DNA of 23,755 nucleotides from Deltaproteobacteria bacterium (GCA_011051925.1 DRKE01000468.1:1-23755), one strand, 5' to 3'. Positions 8,137-15,921 are shown, numbered from the stretch's first letter. Notes: generated by a model not told the origin, from the letters alone. A program made the numbers and translations.

Positions 8137-8544
8137 ATGATCAGGGATGACTGCATCCGCAACGCGCAGTCCTGGAGAAGGATCCTGGAACTTTCTGGCG
8201 TCGACAAACTGCTTGCCCTTTCGCAGGAACTGGGTGTTCGCACGACCCGGGAAGTCGAGCGATCGCGGAGGACGCCCTCGGATCGGTCGGCGGCCGTCTC
8301 CAGGGACCGTGTCGGAGCTCCGACGCGGGAGGCCGACTTCGAGGTCACGATCTCCGCCGCCGCGAGTCGCCTTGCCGAAGACAGCGCCCTGCGCGCCCAT
8401 CCTCCCCAGGTCGACGCGGATGTCCCCCGGAATCGCCTGCCGCGAACGGCCTCCGCGCCCGACCTTCTCCGGGGACGCGCGATCGCCGCCTATCAGCGAA
8501 ACGCCAGAATGGTTCCGGGTGGACACATCCGTGTTCGGGTCTGA
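8137..8544 (+). CDS. Doubtful small ORF, hypothetical protein
   Basis: The 566 bases between the hydrolase and the GGDEF gene hold one frame with an acceptable protein composition: 135 residues from ATG 8137, with a helical N-terminal part (SWRRILELSGVDKLLALSQELG) and an Arg-rich tail. I recognise no family. There is no good ribosome site, the frame continues open upstream without an ATG close by, and the minus strand is also open but Gly/Pro/Arg-rich. It could be a real small gene, a decayed remnant or chance. No transcription signal was found apart from the inverted repeat at 8588-8618. Confidence 0.3.
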   Translation: MIRDDCIRNAQSWRRILELSGVDKLLALSQELGVRTTREVERSRRTPSDRSAAVSRDRVGAPTREADFEVTISAAASRLAEDSALRAHPPQVDADVPRNRLPRTASAPDLLRGRAIAAYQRNARMVPGGHIRVRV

Positions 8545-8587
8545 TCAACATCCATCTTCCTCGCGCGCGGCCTCGAGCGCCCGACCT

Positions 8588-8618
8588 TCGTCTTTCCCCA
8601 CGACCCCCGGAAAGACGA
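8588..8618. promoter_or_regulatory. 10-bp inverted repeat just before the GGDEF gene
   Basis: TCGTCTTTCC (8588-8597) and GGAAAGACGA (8609-8618) are perfect reverse complements separated by 11 bases. The repeat ends 22 bases before the ATG at 8641. No T run follows, so it is not a standard terminator. It could be an operator or an RNA hairpin over the translation start region. Confidence 0.5.
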
Positions 8619-8640
8619 TCGAAACCCGGCGAATCCACGG

Positions 8641-9645
8641 ATGATCGACCAGCCGATCTCGGGGTTCATGAGTCGCAGGGTCGTCTACGGAGACGAAGAA
8701 ACCCCTCTGCGCGAGATCGTGTCGCGAATGCGAATCGCGGAACAAAGCGCCTTCATCGTCTGTGACGAGAGAAGGGCGCCCATCGGCGTCATCACCGAAA
8801 GCGATGCGATCGGCCTGCTCGAAGGAGCCCTGGCCGGGCATTTCTTCGAGAACACACGCGCCTGCGACATCATGGCGACACCCGTCACGACCCTTCCGGA
8901 ATCGGCCTGCATGAGCGAGGTCATCCGGATCATGACGAAGCGGACCTTCCGGCGGATTCCGATCGTCGACGACAAGGGCCAACTGACGGGTATCGTGAAC
9001 CTGACCGACCTGCAGGACGCGATGAATACGGCGCTCGAGCGTCGCGGCCGCGACCTCGAAGTCGCGGTCATGGCCAGAACCGCCGAATTGCAAGCGGCGA
9101 ACGAGAAGCTCGAGCGACTTTCCCAGCACGACGGATTGACGGGCCTCTTGAACCGTCGGGCCATGTCGACGCGAATGGCGGAACTCCATTCGCTCTGCGA
9201 ACGCCATGGAAATCCGTACTCGGTGATTCTCATGGACATCGATCATTTCAAGCTCTTCAACGATTCCCAGGGGCATCTCCAGGGAGACGCGATCCTCGAG
9301 GCGATCGCGAACACCCTCGAACGCAGTGTCCGCGTCGCCGATTCGGTCTTCCGCTACGGAGGCGAGGAATTCCTCGTGACGCTGCCCGAGACGAGCGCGA
9401 CCGAGGCGGAACTCGTCGCAGAGCGGATCCGGCGAAACGTCGAAACGCTGGGTCTGCCCCATCCCGCGTCGCCGACCGCAGACCACGTCACGCTCTCCCT
9501 GGGCGTCGCGTCGATCGACGCCGAGGAGATCGCCGACATCGGAAGATGGGAGGATCTCGTGGAACGAGCCGACCGGGCCCTCTATCGTGCGAAGGAGAGC
9601 GGGCGGAATCGCGTCGTCGGATGGAAGGAATCCGATCGGGCCTGA
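8641..9645 (+). CDS. CBS-pair diguanylate cyclase (GGDEF)
   Basis: Predicted to make cyclic di-GMP from two GTP. Of 334 residues, about 1-130 form two CBS motifs (first around 8-60, second around 75-128), which in other proteins bind adenine nucleotides. Residues 131-160 look like a helical linker or coiled coil. The GGDEF domain covers about 161-330: metal-site DIDHFK at 199-204, signature GGEEF at 240-244, and the inhibitory I-site RVAD at 231-234, exactly five residues before the signature. All catalytic positions are present, so it should be active and product-inhibited. No transmembrane helix is seen, so sensing is probably cytosolic. The ribosome site before ATG 8641 is poor; the inverted repeat upstream may matter for its control. 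Confidence 0.92.
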   Translation: MIDQPISGFMSRRVVYGDEETPLREIVSRMRIAEQSAFIVCDERRAPIGVITESDAIGLLEGALAGHFFENTRACDIMATPVTTLPESACMSEVIRIMTKRTFRRIPIVDDKGQLTGIVNLTDLQDAMNTALERRGRDLEVAVMARTAELQAANEKLERLSQHDGLTGLLNRRAMSTRMAELHSLCERHGNPYSVILMDIDHFKLFNDSQGHLQGDAILEAIANTLERSVRVADSVFRYGGEEFLVTLPETSATEAELVAERIRRNVETLGLPHPASPTADHVTLSLGVASIDAEEIADIGRWEDLVERADRALYRAKESGRNRVVGWKESDRA

Positions 9646-9744
9646 TCCAGCAGGGTGTTCACCCCAGATTCCTGCTGTGGCCGCCACACGCTTGCGTCAG
9701 CCGGGTCGACAACGCATGCTTCCTGTCGGGGAGCAACGAAACTC

Positions 9745-10269
9745 TTGATCACGGTTGCGCTTTCAGCCACGATCGGCGCGCCACAGGACAACGTCTGGCG
9801 TGCACTGACCGATCCCGCCGCACGATCGAACTGGGATGAACGGATCCTCGGCGCAGTCGGATCGGCGCGTTCTGCCGGAAAGCCCCGGAAGGGGCCGGGC
9901 GTCTCGTCCCACGATGCCTCCCGAGACCGGCCGGCCGATCGGATGCCCGCCCTCGAGCAGAGGAAATGGCGCTTTCGTCTGGGTGGTGTCCCCCTCGTGA
10001 TGCTCGACACGACGATCGAATCGGCTCCGCGCCAACGCCTGGTCAGCCGGATCGCGATCGGCTCGATCCAATTCGATCAGATCCTGACACTCCATCCGGA
10101 AGACGACGAGTCGGGGCCGCGAACGAGGCTCGGCATGAAGATCGTCGCGCGCAATCGGATCGCCGTGATCGGCGAGGTCGTCCAGCGACTCGATGTCCAG
10201 AAGATCGTGATCGAATACGTCGACACGACACTGCGTCAGGTGCAGAAATACTGCGAAGCCGACACCTGA
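9745..10269 (+). CDS. SRPBCC (START-like) family protein
   Basis: Polyketide-cyclase/dehydrase-like SRPBCC protein of about 174 residues; these bind hydrophobic ligands, function here unknown. Seen: the N-terminal strand LITVALSATIGAPQDNVWRALTDP, typical of the family start with the DP-x-x-x-x-W turn (DPAARSNWDERI), and a C-terminal amphipathic helix from about 135. I prefer TTG 9745 with GGGGAG 11 bases upstream, because the recognisable fold begins there; ATG 9655 in the same frame would add 30 residues of unlikely composition (Cys, Thr and Ser rich). The middle segment (about 30-75) is Gly/Arg/Pro-rich and less typical. It lies 99 bases after the GGDEF gene, so co-transcription is possible. 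Confidence 0.65.
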   Translation: MITVALSATIGAPQDNVWRALTDPAARSNWDERILGAVGSARSAGKPRKGPGVSSHDASRDRPADRMPALEQRKWRFRLGGVPLVMLDTTIESAPRQRLVSRIAIGSIQFDQILTLHPEDDESGPRTRLGMKIVARNRIAVIGEVVQRLDVQKIVIEYVDTTLRQVQKYCEADT

Positions 10270-10289
10270 CGGGGCCACGCGAGGGGATG

Positions 10290-10325
10290 GGGGACACCCT
10301 CCTGCGGGCGATCCCGCCCGTCCCC
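10290..10325. terminator. Hairpin between convergent genes
   Basis: Outer arms GGGGAC (10290-10295) and GTCCCC (10320-10325) enclose the inner arms GCGGG (10304-10308) and CCCGC (10313-10317). On the plus strand TTT follows. It lies between the ends of two converging genes, as expected for a terminator working in both directions, although the T run is short. Confidence 0.5.
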
Positions 10326-10407
10326 TTTCCCACGCTTCTCGCGCCTCCCGCGTCGTCCGTCACGCAGGAAAGCGGTTTCCCCGGATCGATTTCCGCTTCG
10401 ACGCCCG

Positions 10408-11448
10408 CTACAGGATTTCTTCGGCGAGGACCCGAAGTGCGTTGACATCACCCGTGCCCGCGAGAAGCGACCCGACATGTCGTCTGGCGCCGGCTTCCTT
10501 CCATGCCTGGAGTCGATCGCGAATCCGATCCTCGGGCCCGACGAGGGCCACCTCGTCCACCAACGAGTCCGGAACCGCAGCGGCCGCCTCGGCCTTCTTT
10601 CCGGAGAGATAGAGATCCTGGATCTTCCCGGCAGCCTCCTCGTAGCCGAGTCGTTTCGCGTAGTCGTTGTAGAAATTCTTGTCGCGCGCCCCCATGCCGC
10701 CGATATAGAGCGCCATGTTGTGCTTGACGGGGATCCGACACTTTTCGAGGTCATCCCCCATGATCACGGTACAGAAGGGTGCGATCTCGAAATCCTCGAG
10801 TGATTTTCCTCCGCCGGCCTTCGCGAAGCCCTCTTCGAGGGACTCCTCGAAGAGATCGTATCGTTCGGGGTTCATCCAGACGGGGAAGACCCCATCCGCG
10901 ACCTCCCCGGCACATTTCATTCCGGCAGGCGAGATCGACGCCGTGAAGATCCGCAGGGCGGGATCGCCATGAAGGATGCTCTTGAGCGGCTTGCCGAGTC
11001 CGCTCGAGCCCTCGCCGCGGTAGGGAATCTGGTAGTGGAAGCCCTCATGCTCGAGCTTCTCCTTCCGCTCCAGGATCTTCCGGATGATCGAGATGTATTC
11101 CTTCGTCCGCGTCAGGGGGCGCCCGTAGGGAACGCCGTGCCAGCCTTCGACGACCTGCGGTCCCGACGGCCCGAGGCCGAGGATGAAGCGCCCCCCCGAA
11201 AGCGCGTAGAGTGTCATCGCGGTCATGGCCGCCATGGCCGGTGTACGCGCCGGCATCTGCATGATGGCGGTCCCCACGTTGATCCTCTCGGTCCGCGCGA
11301 GGATCCAGGCGGCCGGCGAAACCGCGTCCGAACCCCAGGCCTCCGCGGTCCAGACCGACGAGAAACCGAGCGCCTCGGCCTCGAGGATCAGATCCATCGG
11401 GATGCTCATGGTCGCGGGCGAATATCCGGCAATCACTCCCAGCTTCAT
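10408..11448 (-). CDS. LLM-class F420-type oxidoreductase
   Basis: Luciferase-like monooxygenase-fold enzyme of 346 residues. The N-terminus (MKLGVIAGYSPA), the AEALGFSSVWTAEAWG segment, IMQMPARTPAMAAMTA and the motif GLGPSGPQVVEGWHG followed by PLTRTKEYI recall the Rv3520c-like group annotated as F420-dependent. The cofactor could be F420 or FMN; sequence reading alone cannot decide. Substrate unknown. ATG 11448 is preceded by AAGGAGAA at 6-7 bases, which fixes the start even though the frame stays open upstream. A promoter-like element lies about 35 bases upstream. It shares fold with LuxA, but it is 6 kb from, and opposite to, the LuxE/LuxC-like genes, so a luminescence role is not supported. 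Confidence 0.88.
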   Translation of the reverse strand: MKLGVIAGYSPATMSIPMDLILEAEALGFSSVWTAEAWGSDAVSPAAWILARTERINVGTAIMQMPARTPAMAAMTAMTLYALSGGRFILGLGPSGPQVVEGWHGVPYGRPLTRTKEYISIIRKILERKEKLEHEGFHYQIPYRGEGSSGLGKPLKSILHGDPALRIFTASISPAGMKCAGEVADGVFPVWMNPERYDLFEESLEEGFAKAGGGKSLEDFEIAPFCTVIMGDDLEKCRIPVKHNMALYIGGMGARDKNFYNDYAKRLGYEEAAGKIQDLYLSGKKAEAAAAVPDSLVDEVALVGPEDRIRDRLQAWKEAGARRHVGSLLAGTGDVNALRVLAEEIL

Positions 11449-11478
11449 TCGAATTCTCCTTGGTTCGGGCGACAGACT

Positions 11479-11512
11479 CCAGAGGCTAACCCATCGGGCC
11501 CGAGCGGGTGAG
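11479..11512 (-). promoter_or_regulatory. Promoter-like element, copy A, before the LLM gene
   Basis: A 34-base stretch matches copy B (14428-14461) at 27 positions without gaps. On the minus strand it ends with ATGGGTTAGCCTCTGG; TAGCCT fits a TAnnnT -10 box, and CTCACC 18 bases upstream could be a -35. The -10 lies 35 bases before the LLM start codon, giving a leader of about 28 bases. Confidence 0.5.
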
Positions 11513-11557
11513 AGGTCCAAGAGGCGCCTTCCGGGGTCGGTATCGGGATCCTCGGAT

Positions 11558-14218
11558 TCAGCCGGTGCCGCTCCGCGCCGGGTCGTCGCCCCGCGACCCG
11601 GCGACCCGGGTGGCTCCGGTCTCCCTCGAAGGATCGTTCGTGTCATCCGGAGTCGAAGGTCCGTCCGCCCGGTCGATGCCGTCGGCTTCGTCATCGGGGG
11701 ACCGGGGAGCGGACAGCGGCAATTCGATGACGAAGCGAGCCCCTCCCCCCGGTGCCGACTCGATCCGGATCTTCCCCCCGTGCCGCTCGATGATTCCGTG
11801 GGACAGGGAAAGTCCGAGCCCCGTCCCCTTTCCGACTTCCTTCGTCGTGAAGAAGGGATTGAAGATGTGCCGACGAATGTCTTCGGGAATGCCGGGCCCG
11901 GTATCTTCGAACTCGAGGCGGACGCCTCCGTCGATCGCGCGGGCGCGGATGGTGATCCGGCCGCCCTCCTCGAGCACGTCGCAGGCATTCATCAGCAGAT
12001 TGAGGAAGACCTGGTTGAGCTGACCCGGATAGCATCGGATTTCGGGGAGCGGCTCGTAGTCACGCACGACCTCGATCAGGCCCTTGAAGCGCGGTTCCAT
12101 CAGGGCGAGGGTGCGATCGATTTCGTCGGTGAGCTGTGCCATCTGGAGATCGGCCTGGTCCGTGCGCGAGAAGGTGCGCAGGTCCTGCACGATCTGCTTG
12201 ACACGCTCCGTGCCTTCCCGACTGCGCAGCAACAGCTTCGTGATCGCCTCACGGTATCTCGTCGTATCGAGACCCTTGTCCTGGGCCTCTTCGAGCTTCC
12301 CGATGAATTCGTCGAGAAGCTGGAGATTCGCGTGCACGAAGCCGATCGGATTGTTCAACTCGTGCGCCACACCGGCGACGAGCTGGCCCAGGCTCTTCAG
12401 CTTCTCGCTCTGCATGAGCTGGTTCTGGGTCTCCTGCAGCTCCCGCGTACGCATCTCGACACGCGCTTCGAGGCTCTCGTTTAGTTTCGCGATCTCATCG
12501 AAGGCCTTGGCGTTCTCGATCGCGATCGAACTCTGGTTCGCCAGGGTCCGCAGCAGCTGACGATCATCCGTACCGAGCCTCTCTCCGGAGAGTTTCCGAC
12601 CGACCGCGATCACGCCGAGCAGATCGACACCGAAGAGGATCGGAACGAGCAATTCGACTTCGAGCGTGTCGTAGATGTCCCAGCAACTCTCGCGTTTCTC
12701 GGGATCGGGCTCGTCATCGAAATCCGAGCGGGCGAGTTCTTCGCGACGCAACCACAGATGCTTCCAGATCGGATGGTCGGAGGGGATCTCGATCTCGATG
12801 TCTTCCTGGTCCCAATCGCCCCGCCATGCCGAAGCGCGCAGGACCCGGTCCCTTTCGTCGAAGAGCAGCACCATGGCGCGGGACACGCCCATCGTGTCCG
12901 TGAGCGCCGCCAGGATGCGATCGCCGATCTCGCCCATCGACAACATCGAGACCATCGCTTCCGATATCTCCCGGACGGCCAATCGATATCGTGAGCGATC
13001 ACGGTCGAAGAAATTGTCGACGAGTCGTTGCATGCGCTCACGAAGCGGGTTGAAGGCCAGGATCGCCAGGAAGAGGAGCACGACCTGCACACTCCGCACG
13101 TTCACGCCGTAGCGTGCGACGAGCTCGTCGGCAAAGGTGATCATGAAGGCGAAGATGCCGGTAATCGCGAGTGTCGCCGCGCCATAGGCCGCGGAGGAAC
13201 GGGCCGCGAGCTTGAACTCGAAGAGCTGGTTCTGGAGCATTCCGTACCCGACCGCGATCGGAAAGAACCCGACCCAGAGCAGCGCCAGATACCAGGGGAG
13301 CCTGGTGGGAACGAACCATTCGAAAACGAGGGTCAGCAGGGCCGGAAGCAGACTCACCAGGCCCGCCAGCAACATCAGGTCGGCTCGATCCCCGATGCCT
13401 TCCTCTCTCGCCTGACGTCGGCCGGCTGCGAGGATGCCGATCGATGCCAACGAGGTTCCGACGCCGAAGATGAAGGCGGCCGCGACGATCCAATCCGCCG
13501 GGATTCCGAGGACCGGCTGCAGGACGACACCGATCAGGATCAGACCGGCGACCAGATAGGGCACCATGCGGATGCGGGGGCGCTTCTGCACCCAACGCGG
13601 CTCGACGGGATAGGTCGTGAAGAGATGGAAGGTGGTGGCGCCAAGGAAGGGGAGGGTCGCGAGGACCCGCGTCGCGGCCCACGGAATCACGTCGACGCGG
13701 ATCGCCGTCGAGATCAGGACCGACATCGTCGAGCAGTAGAGAAGCAGCGCCCAGGCTTCGGGGCTGGCCTGCCGGGTCCACCAGACGGCGAGGGCCACGA
13801 CCAGGTAGAGGGCGCTGACGAAGAGGAGACTCAGATGGATGAGGACATCGCTTTGCCTGCCGACCTCCTCGACCGAGACGGGTTCGAGCGTCACGACCCG
13901 CTCGGAACCGTCGGGCTTGGCGAAGCGGTAGGTATTCGGAACGCCTTCCTGCAGGTCGCGCTTCCAGAGCGCCTCGATGGCGGAAACGCCGTCGACAGCG
14001 AGCAGCCGATCTCCCTCCTCGACTCCGGCACGTCGGGCGCTGTCACTGAGGGCGTGGACGACCGCGACGCCGGCGATGATCGAGGTGCGGACGGGCATAT
14101 GGGGTCCGGAATGGGGGGCGATCAGGGTCGAAACCGAAAGCCCGATCGCGAGCAATGCCCAACCCGCCGCCAGGCTGCCCGTCAGCTGTCGCGTCCGCTT
14201 GGTGACGTTGGAATCCAT
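11558..14218 (-). CDS. PDZ-7TM-GAF sensor histidine kinase
   Basis: Membrane sensor kinase of 886 residues. Order: helix at about 17-33; a PDZ-like domain at about 47-112 (AGVEEGDRLLAVDGVSA) that would lie outside the cytoplasmic membrane; about seven further hydrophobic segments between 125 and 388; a GAF-like domain at about 415-570; a coiled coil at 575-605; the phosphoacceptor domain with His 619 in GVAHELNNP; and the ATPase domain with the N box around 735-746, G1 DTGPGIP at 772-778 and G2 GKGTGLGL at 797-804. There is no receiver domain and no response regulator nearby, so its partner is unknown. The C-terminal 50 residues are acidic, Pro-rich and probably disordered. The start ATG 14218 has GGAGAGG 10 bases upstream. 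Confidence 0.92.
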   Translation of the reverse strand: MDSNVTKRTRQLTGSLAAGWALLAIGLSVSTLIAPHSGPHMPVRTSIIAGVAVVHALSDSARRAGVEEGDRLLAVDGVSAIEALWKRDLQEGVPNTYRFAKPDGSERVVTLEPVSVEEVGRQSDVLIHLSLLFVSALYLVVALAVWWTRQASPEAWALLLYCSTMSVLISTAIRVDVIPWAATRVLATLPFLGATTFHLFTTYPVEPRWVQKRPRIRMVPYLVAGLILIGVVLQPVLGIPADWIVAAAFIFGVGTSLASIGILAAGRRQAREEGIGDRADLMLLAGLVSLLPALLTLVFEWFVPTRLPWYLALLWVGFFPIAVGYGMLQNQLFEFKLAARSSAAYGAATLAITGIFAFMITFADELVARYGVNVRSVQVVLLFLAILAFNPLRERMQRLVDNFFDRDRSRYRLAVREISEAMVSMLSMGEIGDRILAALTDTMGVSRAMVLLFDERDRVLRASAWRGDWDQEDIEIEIPSDHPIWKHLWLRREELARSDFDDEPDPEKRESCWDIYDTLEVELLVPILFGVDLLGVIAVGRKLSGERLGTDDRQLLRTLANQSSIAIENAKAFDEIAKLNESLEARVEMRTRELQETQNQLMQSEKLKSLGQLVAGVAHELNNPIGFVHANLQLLDEFIGKLEEAQDKGLDTTRYREAITKLLLRSREGTERVKQIVQDLRTFSRTDQADLQMAQLTDEIDRTLALMEPRFKGLIEVVRDYEPLPEIRCYPGQLNQVFLNLLMNACDVLEEGGRITIRARAIDGGVRLEFEDTGPGIPEDIRRHIFNPFFTTKEVGKGTGLGLSLSHGIIERHGGKIRIESAPGGGARFVIELPLSAPRSPDDEADGIDRADGPSTPDDTNDPSRETGATRVAGSRGDDPARSGTG

Positions 14219-14250
14219 CGAGCCAGGGCCTCTCCGATCGGCCTGCGCGA

Positions 14251-14278
14251 CGAACGCGTTCGGGTCCGGAACCGGACC
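14251..14278. promoter_or_regulatory. Two abutting palindromes in the kinase leader
   Basis: CGAACGCGTTCG (14251-14262) is a perfect 12-base palindrome. It directly abuts GGTCCGG-AA-CCGGACC (14263-14278), with perfect 7-base arms. Loops are too tight for RNA hairpins, so operator half-sites for dimeric regulators are the more natural reading. Confidence 0.4.
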
Positions 14279-14370
14279 GGAGATGCCCGGCCGCGACGCC
14301 GATCCCAGCCGGATCCGGATCGGGGAACCCGCTCGCGAGCCCGCATCTCCCGATCTGCCCGATCGAGACC

Positions 14371-14418
14371 GACCCGATCGCGGTCGATCCGACCACGGCC
14401 GACCCGCCTGATCGGGTC
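14371..14418. repeat. 9-bp inverted repeat in the kinase leader
   Basis: GACCCGATC (14371-14379) and GATCGGGTC (14410-14418) are perfect reverse complements separated by 30 bases. It sits immediately downstream of promoter-like element B in the direction of the kinase, so it would form a stem near the RNA 5' end. Confidence 0.5.
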
Positions 14419-14427
14419 GGGGTCAGC

Positions 14428-14461
14428 CCAGAGGCTATCCCATAAACCCCGACCGAGTGAG
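14428..14461 (-). promoter_or_regulatory. Promoter-like element, copy B, before the sensor kinase
   Basis: Matches copy A (11479-11512) at 27 of 34 positions. On the minus strand it ends ATGGGATAGCCTCTGG, with TAGCCT as candidate -10 and CTCACT 18 bases upstream. The leader to the kinase ATG would be about 205 bases. Confidence 0.5.
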
Positions 14462-14485
14462 GGGCGTGCCTCTTCGGGATCAGCA

Positions 14486-14506
14486 GGCCCCGAGAGCGCC
14501 GGGGCC
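14486..14506 (-). terminator. GC-rich hairpin after the small membrane protein gene
   Basis: GGCCCCG (14486-14492) and CGGGGCC (14500-14506) pair perfectly around a 7-base loop. It lies about 40 bases past the stop at 14544 and just before the next promoter-like element. There is no T run, so it is a terminator-like hairpin rather than a classical one. Confidence 0.4.
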
Positions 14507-14543
14507 GACCAGAAGACGCGAGGACGAAGGATGAGCGGGTATC

Positions 14544-14924
14544 TCAGCGGGTTCCGGACTCGTGACCCAGGGCGGCCGGATCGATCCGTGCCGGAGGCGG
14601 ACCGTAGTTGTAGCCGCGCGTGTTCAGGACGACGACACCCGGCCTGATCTCCCGTCCCGCTGCGCCGGGTCGTTCGGCGAGGGCATCGTCGGGATCCGCC
14701 GGAAGAACAGGCGCCACGACGGGCACCGCGTCCGTCGGCCGTGGCTCCGGCCCCTCCGCCGTCGTCCGGGCGGCGAGTTCGGGATCGACGCTCATGATGG
14801 CGGCATCCCCCTCCCCGGCGCGCGCGATGCGAACACCCATCGGCAGGAGGATCAACGTCATGGCCAGGCATGCCAGCCCGACCGCTGTCGTCGTCCGATC
14901 CACAGTCGAAGAAAGAACGCGCAT
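14544..14924 (-). CDS. Small single-helix membrane or secreted protein, unknown
   Basis: A 126-residue protein that I do not recognise. The N-terminus has an uncleaved anchor or signal peptide (about 12-34, VGLACLAMTLILLPMGV, then RIARAGEG, where AxA-like processing is possible). The middle (about 35-95) is Pro/Ala/Glu-rich and probably disordered. The C-terminal segment IRPGVVVLNTRGYNYGPPP looks conserved, since its composition is unlike the linker. ATG 14924 was chosen because GGAG lies 7 bases upstream and the hydrophobic segment begins right after it; the open frame upstream is Cys/Arg-rich and implausible. It probably faces the periplasm. It lies 0.3 kb upstream of the sensor kinase on the same strand, but separate promoters make a functional link uncertain. 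Confidence 0.6.
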   Translation of the reverse strand: MRVLSSTVDRTTTAVGLACLAMTLILLPMGVRIARAGEGDAAIMSVDPELAARTTAEGPEPRPTDAVPVVAPVLPADPDDALAERPGAAGREIRPGVVVLNTRGYNYGPPPARIDPAALGHESGTR

Positions 14925-15132
14925 GCCACGACTCCGATCCGGGCAGTGGGCATGTCGGAATCCCGTGTCGCCCGCTGCGATCCGGATCCGACATCCGCCC
15001 CACCCCCTTCCGGATCGGACATCCCGCACCGCCCCTTGAGGCCACCGATCACATCCCCACAGGCGCCGTGTGCAGTCCCGGAAGGGCGGCAGGAGGTCGC
15101 AGAAATCGGGCATCCGGGACGCTCCCCGGCGA

Positions 15133-15921
15133 TCAGATACCGGAGCCGTCGGCCTCTTCCTGCACGTGCAGCCCACACTCCTTCGTGTCGTCGTTCTCCC
15201 ACCACCAGCGCCCCGAGCGCGGGTCGTCCCCGACGCCGACCGCGCGGGTGCATGGCTCGCAACCGACGGAGGGATAGCCCTCGCGATGGAGCCGATTGAT
15301 CGGCACCAGGTGGGTGCCGACGTATTCGAGAACGCGTTCGTGGGTCCAGTCCGCCAGCGGGTTCAGTTTCACGAGCCCGCCTGAAGCGACGTCGATCGTG
15401 ATCTTCTTCGTATCGGCCCGATTCAGGTTCTGGTCCCGCCGAAGTCCCGTGACATAGGCGTCGAATCCCGCCAGATGCCGGCGCATGGGCTCGACCTTGC
15501 GAATCCGACAACAGAGCTTGCGGTTCTCGAGGGATTCATAGAAATGGTTCATCCCCTTCTCGCGCACCATCGATTCCACTTCCTGCCGATCCGGGAAGAC
15601 GACCTCGACCTGCTTGCCGTAGCGATCGCGAACCCGGTCGATGAGGTCATAGGTCGCGGGATGAAGGCGCCCGGTATCGAGCACGAAGACCCGGGTCCCA
15701 GGATCGATCCGATGGAGCATGTCGATCAGGATCATCCCCTCCGGTGCGCCGAACGAGGCCGAGATCGTCAGTCGGGGATGAAATTTCCTGACCGACCAAC
15801 GAAGGATTTGATCGGCGGTCCAGGATTCCATTCCATCGTCGGCGATGAACTCCTGGACCTCGTTCAAGATTCTGTTTTCAAAGGGTTTTCCATCCCGAAT
15901 ATCGATGGCGGACAGGGGCAT
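15133..15921 (-). CDS. cysH: Assimilatory APS reductase, [4Fe-4S] type
   Basis: Reduces adenylyl sulfate (APS) to sulfite in cysteine synthesis, with thioredoxin as reductant. The 262 residues show the substrate-binding loop SASFGAPEG (54-62), LDTGRLHP (81-88), the paired Fe-S cysteines Cys 137/138 and Cys 221/224 (CEPCTRAV), and the catalytic Cys 249 in KECGLH near the C-terminus. The two CC/CxxC pairs mark the cluster-containing APS reductase group, not the cluster-free PAPS reductase of E. coli. ATG 15921 has AGGAG 9 bases upstream; the frame is open to 16026, but those extra 35 residues would overlap the AT-rich control region. The leader carries repeats that may be regulator sites. Confidence 0.93.
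   Translation of the reverse strand: MPLSAIDIRDGKPFENRILNEVQEFIADDGMESWTADQILRWSVRKFHPRLTISASFGAPEGMILIDMLHRIDPGTRVFVLDTGRLHPATYDLIDRVRDRYGKQVEVVFPDRQEVESMVREKGMNHFYESLENRKLCCRIRKVEPMRRHLAGFDAYVTGLRRDQNLNRADTKKITIDVASGGLVKLNPLADWTHERVLEYVGTHLVPINRLHREGYPSVGCEPCTRAVGVGDDPRSGRWWWENDDTKECGLHVQEEADGSGI

Larger units (their letters stand above)
14219..14427. other. Long structured leader of the sensor kinase gene
   Basis: About 210 bases between the promoter-like element and the kinase ATG, with no gene. It holds three inverted repeats (listed separately) and nine GATC sites between 14236 and 14413. GATC is common in this genome, roughly one per 60 bases by eye, so this is about a threefold local excess. 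Confidence 0.4.

Noticed and set aside
7975..8526. 183-residue minus-strand open frame in the gap before the GGDEF gene
   Set aside because: Gly/Pro/Arg-rich composition, no ribosome site, and it runs into the end of the hydrolase gene. The plus frame is the better of two weak candidates.
9675..9700. Small hairpins (TGTGG/CCACA and ACGC/GCGT) after the GGDEF gene
   Set aside because: Arms of only 4-5 bases, no T run; not enough to call a terminator.
13028..14647. 539-residue plus-strand open frame opposite the sensor kinase and its leader
   Set aside because: Very rich in Arg, Asp, Gly and Gln with no recognisable motif, and it runs across the intergenic leader; antisense shadow.
14925..15176. 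Longer start (15176) for the small membrane protein gene
   Set aside because: The added 84 residues are Cys/Arg-rich and lack a ribosome site, whereas ATG 14924 has one and begins right before the hydrophobic segment.
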